Below the pieces are notes generated by a model. It was not told the DNA's origin, did no database searches, and saw only the letters and a program-made list of their open reading frames with translations. A stretch of DNA of 6,002 nt from Anaerolineales bacterium UBA2029 (GTDB taxonomy: Bacteria; Chloroflexota; Anaerolineae; Aggregatilineales; Aggregatilineaceae): positions 1 through 6,002 of the forward strand of contig DDBP01000284.1 of assembly GCA_002332795.1 (NCBI GenBank). Reading direction: 5' to 3'. Position numbers and translations under genes: made by a program. Below are positions 1-5,328 of the stretch, piece after piece (position 1 is the stretch's first letter; every line of letters starts with the position of its first letter).

Positions 1-9
1 CGGCAGGCT

Positions 10-49
10 ACTGACCACTGACCACTGATAACTGATAACTGACCACTTA
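10..49. repeat. Tandem heptamer array (ACTGACC/ACTGATA type)
   Basis: Five consecutive 7-bp units start at 10, 17, 24, 31 and 38. They read ACTGACC, ACTGACC, ACTGATA, ACTGATA and ACTGACC, followed by a degenerate ACTTA at 45-49. The same unit family builds the inverted repeat between nuoK and nuoL. The array may be the right arm of a similar element whose left arm lies before the window: bases 1-9 (CGGCAGGCT) loosely resemble the loop-side sequence just before the right arm of the complete copy. Because 7 is not a multiple of 3, successive TGA triplets (12, 19, 26) fall in all three forward frames, so no forward gene can read through. Confidence 0.8.
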
Positions 50-50
50 G

Positions 51-86
51 CCCTGTCCGCCCTTGAAGCTCGCCGCGCGGGCAGGG
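51..86. other. GC-rich hairpin next to the heptamer array
   Basis: CCCTGTCCGC (51-60) can pair with GCGGGCAGGG (77-86) over 10 bp, with one G-U wobble and a 16-nt loop. No T-run follows on either strand, so it is not a standard intrinsic terminator. It directly abuts the heptamer array and could be part of the same mobile repeat or the 3' end of an upstream transcript. The pairing is visible in the sequence; any function is unknown. Confidence 0.4.
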
Positions 87-126
87 GATGAGAGTCCATC
101 CGGCGCACCAGGGTCGCTGACAACCT

Positions 127-153
127 TTGCACGCACCTGTGCAGGGTGTGCAA
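127..153. other. TGCA-rich imperfect inverted repeat
   Basis: TTGCA (127-131) pairs with TGCAA (149-153), and CACC (134-137) with GGTG (145-148), leaving a 2-nt bulge at 132-133 and a 7-nt loop. TGCA occurs three times in this short stretch (128, 140, 149). It lies upstream of the predicted promoters, so an operator is conceivable, but I recognise no known regulator motif. Confidence 0.25.
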
Positions 154-166
154 TGTGTCAGCCGTT

Positions 167-194
167 TTGTGCGGACAGGCGCGCGTGCTAGAAT
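167..194 (+). promoter_or_regulatory. Possible secondary promoter with extended -10
   Basis: TAGAAT at 189-194 is preceded by TGC (186-188), which gives an extended -10 (TGnTAGAAT). The matching -35 is poor: TTGTGC at 167-172 with a 16-bp spacer. It would give a longer nuoA leader than the promoter at 218-246. This is a weaker, alternative candidate. Confidence 0.3.
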
Positions 195-217
195 GGTAGC
201 GGCGACGCGCCCGAAAA

Positions 218-246
218 TTGCCCATCCCCACAGCGGCTGTTATACT
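218..246 (+). promoter_or_regulatory. Sigma70-type promoter of nuoA
   Basis: TTGCCC (218-223) is a 4/6 match to the -35 consensus. It is separated by exactly 17 bp from TATACT (241-246), a 5/6 match to the -10 consensus. Transcription would begin near 253, leaving a leader of about 60 nt before the nuoA start at 316. This is the best promoter-like sequence I found in the intergenic regions and it points at nuoA. It assumes that the host housekeeping sigma factor uses the usual consensus. Confidence 0.5.
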
Positions 247-272
247 AATCGGCTGTTGCTCACGGCATGGGG

Positions 273-284
273 CGCGCATGCGCG
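273..284. repeat. 12-bp perfect palindrome in the nuoA leader
   Basis: CGCGCATGCGCG is its own reverse complement and lies about 20-30 bases downstream of the predicted transcription start, between promoter and ribosome binding site. A repressor site or a leader hairpin is possible. In GC-rich DNA such palindromes also arise by chance, so support for a function is weak. Confidence 0.25.
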
Positions 285-301
285 GTGCATCCAGTCTTGC
301 T

Positions 302-306
302 GGAGG
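302..306 (+). promoter_or_regulatory. Shine-Dalgarno site fixing the nuoA start
   Basis: GGAGG at 302-306 lies 9 nt before ATG 316. The reading frame stays open upstream to 127, but this site and the family N-terminus (MDLNQWVFIGL) mark 316 as the true start. Confidence 0.8.
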
Positions 307-315
307 CGAGCCAGA

Positions 316-675
316 ATGGATTTGAACCAGTGGGTGTTTATTGGCCTCTTCTTTGCGCTGGGGTGGACGCTCCCGGCTTTGCCCATCGTCCTGGGTAAGC
401 TCCTCGCTCCCAGGCGTCCCAATCCAATCAAACAGCAAGCCTACGAGTGCGGCGTCGAGATGGTCGGCTCGGCCTGGACGCAATTCCGGGCGCAGTATTA
501 CATCTTCGCCCTGGTCTTCGTCGTCTTCGATGTCGAGCTGGTGTTCCTGTTCCCCTGGGCGCTGGCCTACAATCAGTTGGGGCTGTTTGCCCTGTTCGAG
601 ATGGTTGTGTTCATCTTCTTGCTGGTTGTGGCGCTCGTCTACACCTGGCGCAAAGGGGCGCTGCGCTGGTCATAA
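316..675 (+). CDS. nuoA: NADH-quinone oxidoreductase subunit A (NuoA)
   Basis: This is the 119-residue complex I subunit of the ND3/Nqo7 family, a three-helix membrane protein next to NuoH at the quinone site. Predicted helices lie at about 7-29, 63-83 and 89-110. The long loop between helices 1 and 2 carries the hallmark YECG (43-46; Cys45), equivalent to the ND3 loop cysteine. Helix 2 carries FRAQYYIFALVF and FDVE, with Asp72 and Glu74 matching E. coli Asp79 and Glu81. Glu95 in helix 3 matches E. coli Glu102 at the same offset of 7. The length is normal (E. coli 147, many others about 118-120). ATG 316 is chosen over the upstream open frame because of GGAGG at 302-306. Unusually, the next gene is nuoH and not nuoB, and an intrinsic terminator begins 7 nt after the stop. 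No key residue is missing. Confidence 0.96.
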   Translation: MDLNQWVFIGLFFALGWTLPALPIVLGKLLAPRRPNPIKQQAYECGVEMVGSAWTQFRAQYYIFALVFVVFDVELVFLFPWALAYNQLGLFALFEMVVFIFLLVVALVYTWRKGALRWS

Positions 676-682
676 CACAAGA

Positions 683-714
683 GGCCGGTACGCCGAGGGG
701 CGTACCGCCTTTTT
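683..714 (+). terminator. Intrinsic terminator after nuoA
   Basis: GGTACGCC (687-694) pairs perfectly with GGCGTACC (699-706) around a 4-nt loop GAGG. The stem is extended by GGC (683-685) with GCC (707-709), with one bulged C at 686. Five T residues follow at 710-714. An 11-bp GC-rich stem plus a T-run, starting 7 nt after the nuoA stop, is a textbook Rho-independent terminator on the + strand only. It would end a nuoA-only transcript or attenuate read-through into nuoH. No clear promoter is seen between it and nuoH, so partial read-through seems likely. Confidence 0.8.
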
Positions 715-741
715 GCCGGTGCGGGTTCCCGTGGCACCGGC
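715..741. other. Second hairpin in the nuoA-nuoH spacer
   Basis: GCCGGTGC (715-722) pairs perfectly with GCACCGGC (734-741), 8 bp with an 11-nt loop, beginning directly after the terminator T-run. Its left arm resembles that of the terminator stem (GCCGGTAC versus GCCGGTGC). No T-run follows, so alone it is not a terminator. It could stabilise the 5' end of a processed nuoH mRNA or assist termination. Function is inferred only from position. Confidence 0.45.
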
Positions 742-764
742 GCGGACAGGTAGTGAGTGTCGCC

Positions 765-768
765 GGAG
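765..768 (+). promoter_or_regulatory. Shine-Dalgarno site fixing the nuoH start
   Basis: GGAG at 765-768 lies 9 nt before ATG 778. The frame also has an in-frame GTG at 757 with a weaker GGACAGG (744-750) before it, so the start is not fully certain. ATG 778 is preferred. Confidence 0.6.
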
Positions 769-777
769 ACAAACTCT

Positions 778-1971
778 ATGACAGGTCTGCTTAAGGACAT
801 CGGGCTATCACACGATCTGGCGGTGCTGATCGCCAAGACCATCGGCGTCTTTGTGGTGGGCGCTTTTGGCCTGCTATGGACGCTGTTGGGCATCTGGCTG
901 GAGCGCAAGTGGGCCGGTCGCTTCCAGGATCGCATTGGCCCCAACCGCGTCGGGCCGTTCGGCCTGATCCAGACCGTCGCCGACACGATCAAGATTCTGC
1001 TCAAAGAAGACATCATGAAGCAGGGGATCGATCGCTGGGTGTTCAACCTGGCCCCGATCCTGTCGGTGGTGGCGGTGATCCTGATCTGGGCGGTGGTGCC
1101 CTTCAGCCCGGCGTGGATCGGCACCGACCTGAACATCGGCGTGCTCTACCTGCTGGCCGTAGGGGCGTTCGGCACCGTGGCGGTGATCATGGCTGGTTGG
1201 GGCAGCAACAACAAGTACGCGCTGCTGGCCGCTTTCCGCGCCGTGGCCCAACTGGTCAGCTATGAAGTGCCGATGGTGCTGGCGTTGCTGGTGCCGGTGC
1301 TGCTCTCTGGCTCGATGAGCACGCAGGAAATCGTGCGGCAGCAGCACATCTGGTACGTCTTCGCCGTGCCGCTGACCGTGCTGATCTTCCTCATCTCCAG
1401 TCAGGCGGAAACCGGGCGCGGTCCCTTCGACCTGCTGGAAGCCGAATCCGAGCTGGTCTCTGGCTTTCATATCGAGTATTCGGGCATGAAGTTCGGCATG
1501 TTCTACGTGGCCGAGTTTCTCCATGCCTTCACCGCCGGTGTGTTGACGGCGATCCTCTTCCTGGGTGGGTGGCGCGGCCCCTTCGCCGAGGACGTGCCCG
1601 TGCTGGGCTTCTTCTACCTGATGATCAAGGGGCTGTTCGTCTACTGGGTGCTGGTGTGGGTGCGCATGACCCTGCCGCGCGTGCGCATTGATCACCTGCT
1701 CGATTTCAACTGGAAATTCCTGGTTCCGGTCGGCCTGGTCAACCTGCTCGTCGTGGCCTTCGTGTGGAAGCTGATCCCCGATACCGATCAGATCAACAGC
1801 GCAGGCGATGCCCTGGTGCCCACGCTGGCGCTGCTGCTGGTCAACGTGGCGATGATTCTGGTGATCGGAGCGCTGCTGGCCGAACGCGGGCGGCGCGAGC
1901 GGGCGCGTATTCAGGCGCGCGTGGCCGGTACCGATTTGCCGGCAGAGGTAGTCGCCGGCGCTGGCGACTAG
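778..1971 (+). CDS. nuoH: NADH-quinone oxidoreductase subunit H (NuoH)
   Basis: This 397-residue protein is the ND1/Nqo8 family subunit that forms the quinone chamber and the start of the E-channel, linking the peripheral arm to the proton pumps. Hallmarks are ERKWAGRFQDRIGPNRVGPF (42-61), the loop segment IKILLKEDI (71-79), GWGSNNKYALL (140-150), SYE (161-163) and GPFDLLEAESELVSG (215-229), followed by HIEYSGMKFGMF. Helices are predicted near 14-42, 89-109, 119-141, 158-179, 191-208, 242-264, 276-297, 314-331 and 346-368. It is longer than E. coli NuoH (325): roughly the last 60 residues add a ninth helix and a charged tail (AERGRRERARIQ at 368-379). The usual AE(T/V)NR-PFD motif reads AETGRGPFD here (210-218). 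ATG 778 is preferred over GTG 757 because of GGAG at 765-768. It is followed by nuoJ after 9 nt; nuoI, often found between them, is absent. Confidence 0.96.
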   Translation: MTGLLKDIGLSHDLAVLIAKTIGVFVVGAFGLLWTLLGIWLERKWAGRFQDRIGPNRVGPFGLIQTVADTIKILLKEDIMKQGIDRWVFNLAPILSVVAVILIWAVVPFSPAWIGTDLNIGVLYLLAVGAFGTVAVIMAGWGSNNKYALLAAFRAVAQLVSYEVPMVLALLVPVLLSGSMSTQEIVRQQHIWYVFAVPLTVLIFLISSQAETGRGPFDLLEAESELVSGFHIEYSGMKFGMFYVAEFLHAFTAGVLTAILFLGGWRGPFAEDVPVLGFFYLMIKGLFVYWVLVWVRMTLPRVRIDHLLDFNWKFLVPVGLVNLLVVAFVWKLIPDTDQINSAGDALVPTLALLLVNVAMILVIGALLAERGRRERARIQARVAGTDLPAEVVAGAGD

Positions 1972-1980
1972 GAGGGGCGT

Positions 1981-2544
1981 GTGGAACTCACAGTCGAGTC
2001 TGTAGTCTTTTTGATCTTGAGCGCGATCACGCTCGGCGGTGGTCTGCTGGTCGTCTCGACGCGCAACCTGTTTCACGCCGGTCTGTACCTGATGCTCTCG
2101 CTGCTGGGCGTGGCGGGCCTGTTCGTGTTGCTGGCTGCGCCGTTCCTGGCGGGCGTGCAGGTGGTGGTCTACATCGGCGCGATCGCCATCCTGATCATCC
2201 TGGCGGTCATGCTCACGCCGAGCGTCACGCAAATGCCCGCCATCTTCAACCGCAACTGGGCGCTCAACCTGATCCTGGCCGTCCTGTTCTTCGCTCTGCT
2301 CGTCTCGGTAGTCTCGCCCGCCCTGGACGACCTGGGGGTGGACAACTGGAGCGCCAATTTCACGGAAGATAGCCCGGCAGCCGTGCCCGCCGACAGCATA
2401 GTGCAGTTGGGCCAGGACCTGGTGGACCCGGACAGGTATATGTTGCCCTTCGAGGTGGCCTCGGTGTTGCTGATGGCGGCCTTGATCGGCGCGGTCTTGC
2501 TGGTGGCCCCTGGCAAGACGGGCGACGAAGGCGAAGAGCACTAG
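1981..2544 (+). CDS. nuoJ: NADH-quinone oxidoreductase subunit J (NuoJ)
   Basis: This 187-residue protein is the ND6/Nqo10 family membrane subunit. Its third helix contains the pi-bulge thought to switch during proton transfer along the E-channel. Visible hallmarks are RNLFHAGLYL (28-37), VQVVVYIGAIAILIILAVML (59-78) with the conserved Tyr64 and Gly66, and the closing helix LPFEVASVLLMAALIGAVLL (155-174). Five helices are predicted near 5-25, 32-52, 57-79, 92-113 and 157-177, with a polar loop at about 115-153. Length matches the family (E. coli 184). GTG 1981 is chosen because the in-frame codon at 1969-1971 is the nuoH stop and GTG is the first start codon after it. AGGAGG (1970-1975) overlaps that stop with 5-nt spacing, so translation is probably coupled to nuoH. 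Gln60 occupies the place where E. coli has Glu55. Confidence 0.95.
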   Translation: MELTVESVVFLILSAITLGGGLLVVSTRNLFHAGLYLMLSLLGVAGLFVLLAAPFLAGVQVVVYIGAIAILIILAVMLTPSVTQMPAIFNRNWALNLILAVLFFALLVSVVSPALDDLGVDNWSANFTEDSPAAVPADSIVQLGQDLVDPDRYMLPFEVASVLLMAALIGAVLLVAPGKTGDEGEEH

Positions 2545-2575
2545 CGGGCTGGCGTAGCGCAAACGGGGAGGAACT

Positions 2576-2884
2576 ATGGTGCCCTTGTGGATGTATCTGG
2601 TGGTGGCAGCGGGACTGTTCAGCATTGGTCTGTTCGGCGTGCTGGCCCGCCGCAACGCCATTGCCATTTTGATGAGCATCGAATTGATGCTGAACGCGGT
2701 CAATATCAACCTGGTCGCCTTCTGGCGCTACAAGACGCCGGTTGACCTGAGCGGGCAGGCATTCGCTGCGTTCGTCTTTGTGGTGGCGGCGGCAGAGGCG
2801 GCGGTCGGCCTGGCGCTGATCATCAGCATCTACCGGCGTCGCCGGTCGGTCATTGCCGAAGAAGTGAACATGCTCAAGTGGTGA
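2576..2884 (+). CDS. nuoK: NADH-quinone oxidoreductase subunit K (NuoK)
   Basis: This 102-residue, three-helix protein of the ND4L/Nqo11 family passes protons between the E-channel and the antiporter-like pumps. Helices are predicted near 4-23, 28-49 and 62-85. The two essential membrane glutamates are present: Glu36 in SIELMLNAVN (34-43), same number as in E. coli, and Glu74 in VAAAEAAVGLALI (70-82), equivalent to E. coli Glu72. Length is typical (100-102). The start ATG follows GGGGAGGA (2565-2572) with tight spacing. It lies 31 nt after nuoJ and is almost certainly in the same transcript. Its stop is 2 nt before the heptameric inverted-repeat element that separates it from nuoL. Confidence 0.96.
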   Translation: MVPLWMYLVVAAGLFSIGLFGVLARRNAIAILMSIELMLNAVNINLVAFWRYKTPVDLSGQAFAAFVFVVAAAEAAVGLALIISIYRRRRSVIAEEVNMLKW

Positions 2885-2886
2885 GG

Positions 2887-2996
2887 AGTTATCAGTGACC
2901 AGTTTTCAGTGATCAGTCGTCAGGGCATGGGCATTCTGTCCCGCAGGGGCATCTGACGACAACTGACAACTGATCACTGATCACTGACTACTAACA
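2887..2996. repeat. Heptameric inverted-repeat element between nuoK and nuoL
   Basis: The left arm (2887-2923) is five 7-bp units of the form AGTNNNC: AGTTATC, AGTGACC, AGTTTTC, AGTGATC and AGTCGTC. The right arm (2953-2996) is CTGACGACA followed by ACTGACA, ACTGATC, ACTGATC, ACTGACT and ACTAACA. The arms are imperfect reverse complements: GTCGTCAG (2916-2923) with CTGACGAC (2953-2960), TCAGTGATCAGT (2906-2917) with ACTGATCACTGA (2969-2980), TCAGTGA (2892-2898) with TCACTGA (2981-2987), and GTTA (2888-2891) with TAAC (2992-2995). The 29-nt centre has a small GGG/CCC hairpin (2929-2942). The unit family matches the array at 10-49, so this is a dispersed repeat. In RNA it would form a long stem between two operon genes. 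It resembles in style a MITE-like or REP-like element, or the heptameric STRR repeats of cyanobacteria. No protein is encoded. Confidence 0.85.
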
Positions 2997-3010
2997 GGCA
3001 GGAATGGCTT

Positions 3011-5254
3011 ATGGATGTGAACTGGTTTAGCGCCAATTATCTCCCCTGGTTGATCATGGCCTTTCCGCTGCTCAGCTTCTTGCTGATCGTGCTGGCCACC
3101 AACCGCCATGTGGTGCTCAGCCAGGCAGTGGCCCTGGCAGGCATCGGCATCTCCTGGCTGTTGAGCATGCTGCTGTTCGTCAAGACGGTCTGGCTGACGG
3201 ACAAGGAGCTGGGGCACGACGTCTTCGGCAGTCAGCTCGACTGGCTGAAGGTGGGGACACAGACCTTCCGCCTGGGCGTGCTGGTGGACCCGCTGACAGC
3301 CTACATGCTGCTGATGGTGCCATTGGCCTGCCTGCTCATCTTCATCTATTCGCTGGGCTACATGCGCGGCGACCCGCACAACTCGCGCTTCTTCGCCTAC
3401 CTGTCGCTCTTCGCCGGGGCGATGCTCACCCTGGTGCTGGCCGATAACCTGTTGCTGCTGTTCATCGGCTGGGAGGTGATGGGCTTCTGCTCCTACTCGC
3501 TGATCGGCTTCTGGTTCCACAAGAAGTCGGCCATGCAGGCGGGCGTCAAGGCGTTCATGACCACGCGCGTCGCCGACGTGCTGATGCTGGTGGGCATCGG
3601 CTACCTCTTCCTGGAGGCGCGCACGCTCAACTTCCGCGACATCCTCTACAACGAGGAAATGCTGAAGATGCTCGTGGAGAAAGACGCGGTCATCTTCGGC
3701 GGCAGCGTAGCAGCGCTGGTGAGCGTATTGCTGATCATCGGCACCATCGGCAAGAGTTCGCAGTTCCCCCTGCACACCTGGTTGCCGGACGCCATGGAAG
3801 GCCCAACACCCGTCAGCGCCATGATCCATGCCGCGACGATGGTGTCGGCGGGCGTGTACCTGATCGTGCGCATGTTCCCCTTGCTGAGCGCGGGCGCGGA
3901 CTTCCATCACTTCGAGTACAACACGCCCATGTATCTGATGGGCATCGTCGGCAGCGTGACGGCGCTGGGCGCAGCGATCCTGGCCGTGGGGCAGAACGAC
4001 ATCAAGCGCATCCTGGCCTATTCGACCATCAGCCAACTGGGCTACATGGTGGCGGCGCTGGGCATTGGCGCATGGGTCGCGGCGGCCTTTCACCTGGTCA
4101 ATCATGCCTTCTTCAAGGCATTGCTGTTCATGGCTTCTGGCTCGGTGATTCACGCCATGGAGCACGGCGCGCACCATGTGCACGAGCATCACGAAGAACC
4201 GGACGGCCTGATCATGGATTACTGCGCGCCGCCCAATGACGTGCAGCGCATGGGCGGCCTGATCCATCGCCTGCCGGTGACGGCGATCACCATGGCTATT
4301 GGTGGGTTGTCGCTGGCGGGCTTCCCGCTGATCACGGCGGGCTTCTGGTCGAAAGACGAGATCATCGCCGAAGCGTGGCACGGCATGTCGCAGTCGCCTT
4401 TCCCGCTGTTCGTGCTGCTGATGCTGATCACCGCAGCGGCGCTGACAGCCTTTTACACCGCCCGGATGTGGTTCCTCACCTTCTGGGGCAAACCGCGCAC
4501 GCCCGCCGCGCAGCACGCGGGTATTGGCTCGCTGCGCAAGCAGTGGGTGGTATGGTGGAACAAGCGCCCCTGGAGCAAAGACTACAAGCTGATGCAGGAA
4601 CCGGTCAGCCCGCGCGATCGCCTGTCGTTCGGTCAGATGGAGTTCCCGCTGGTGGTGCTGTCGTTCTTCGCTATCGCTGCGGGCTTCATCGGCATGCCCG
4701 CCGACCTGGTGGGCAAGAACCCCCTGCACGACTTCCTGGCCGGTACTCTGCTGGAGCACCCGCCCGTTATAGATTTTAACTTCGCCCCCATGCTGCTGAG
4801 CATGATCGTGGCCCTGGGCGGACTGGGGCTGGGCTGGTGGGTCTATGGCCGCAAGCCGGTCGAGGCGGGGCAGCCAGATCCCACGCAGGTGGCGTTGGGG
4901 CCGGGCATCTGGGCGACGCTGCAGAACCGTTTCTACATTGACCTCCTCTACCGGCGTTACCTGTTGCAGCCGGTGGAGCGGTTCGCCGAGCGGGTCGTCA
5001 TTCAGGCCATTGACAAAGAGACGATTGACGGCGTGCTGGAAACCATCGCCGAGACGTTCATCTGGCTGGGCGAGGCGTTCAAGCGCTTCAACACGGTGGT
5101 CATTGACGGCACCGTAGACGGCATCTGCGCGGCGATCGACAACTTCGCCGCCTGGTTCCGGCAGGTGCAGACGGGCCGCGTGCAGCAGTATCTGCTGCTG
5201 GTGACGCTGGCTCTGCTGACGATCAGCACGCTGCTGCTGATTCAGGTGCGATGA
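3011..5254 (+). CDS. nuoL: NADH-quinone oxidoreductase subunit L (NuoL)
   Basis: This 747-residue protein is the distal antiporter-like proton pump of complex I (ND5/Nqo12 family), held to the arm by a lateral helix. Key residues are present: Glu155 in FIGWEVMG (151-158), Lys248 in GKSSQFPLHTWLPDAMEG (247-264), Lys332 in NDIKRILAYSTISQLGYM (329-346), HAFFKALLF (365-373) with Lys369, and Lys448 in FWSKDE (445-450). The ending QTGRVQQYLL (720-729) is typical. It is longer than E. coli NuoL (613). Extra material includes a His-rich loop (381-398, seven His), a Trp/Lys-rich segment (509-525, with Trp512, 515, 516 and 521), and a repeated ID/IDG motif in the C-terminal lateral-helix region (667-685 and 698-715). 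ATG 3011 follows GGCAGGA (2997-3003) by 7 nt. The gene lies 126 nt after nuoK, behind the repeat element. MrpA-type antiporters are related, but the neighbours settle the identity. Confidence 0.96.
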   Translation: MDVNWFSANYLPWLIMAFPLLSFLLIVLATNRHVVLSQAVALAGIGISWLLSMLLFVKTVWLTDKELGHDVFGSQLDWLKVGTQTFRLGVLVDPLTAYMLLMVPLACLLIFIYSLGYMRGDPHNSRFFAYLSLFAGAMLTLVLADNLLLLFIGWEVMGFCSYSLIGFWFHKKSAMQAGVKAFMTTRVADVLMLVGIGYLFLEARTLNFRDILYNEEMLKMLVEKDAVIFGGSVAALVSVLLIIGTIGKSSQFPLHTWLPDAMEGPTPVSAMIHAATMVSAGVYLIVRMFPLLSAGADFHHFEYNTPMYLMGIVGSVTALGAAILAVGQNDIKRILAYSTISQLGYMVAALGIGAWVAAAFHLVNHAFFKALLFMASGSVIHAMEHGAHHVHEHHEEPDGLIMDYCAPPNDVQRMGGLIHRLPVTAITMAIGGLSLAGFPLITAGFWSKDEIIAEAWHGMSQSPFPLFVLLMLITAAALTAFYTARMWFLTFWGKPRTPAAQHAGIGSLRKQWVVWWNKRPWSKDYKLMQEPVSPRDRLSFGQMEFPLVVLSFFAIAAGFIGMPADLVGKNPLHDFLAGTLLEHPPVIDFNFAPMLLSMIVALGGLGLGWWVYGRKPVEAGQPDPTQVALGPGIWATLQNRFYIDLLYRRYLLQPVERFAERVVIQAIDKETIDGVLETIAETFIWLGEAFKRFNTVVIDGTVDGICAAIDNFAAWFRQVQTGRVQQYLLLVTLALLTISTLLLIQVR

Positions 5255-5328
5255 TCCCCGCTGGCGTGACGCGATGGGGTGTAACGGGACACAAGTGGCA
5301 CTCCGGTGAGAAGGAGAAGCACACGTAG

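Noticed and set aside
10..49. CRISPR-like tandem repeats
   Set aside because: Units are only 7 bp and directly adjacent, with no spacers and no cas genes.
77..108. Possible tRNA 3' end (sequence ending in GCACCA)
   Set aside because: No T-arm GGTTCRA motif, no acceptor-stem partner and no cloverleaf could be built.
127..315. N-terminal extension of NuoA by 63 residues (open frame from 127)
   Set aside because: The extension has no membrane or signal character and uses a TTG start. It covers the best promoter, and ATG 316 has a good GGAGG site and gives the normal family length.
757..777. GTG at 757 as the start of nuoH
   Set aside because: It would add seven residues (MSPETNS) with a weaker Shine-Dalgarno match. 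GGAG at 765-768 sits ideally for ATG 778. Not fully excluded.
874..2709. Long minus-strand open frame (611 codons) opposite nuoH-nuoJ
   Set aside because: Its product is a His/Gln/Arg/Asp-rich low-complexity sequence, typical of the antisense frame of GC-rich membrane-protein genes, and matches no family I know. The + strand is fully explained.
3004..3030. Tiny out-of-frame ORF (8 codons, ATG 3004) overlapping the nuoL start
   Set aside because: It begins directly after the GGCAGGA site with no spacing, so it is unlikely to be translated. ATG 3011 has normal spacing.
5255..5328. Terminator or regulatory RNA between nuoL and nuoM
   Set aside because: Only a weak CCCC/GGGG pairing (5256-5259 with 5276-5279) and no T-run; nothing beyond a Shine-Dalgarno site is supported.
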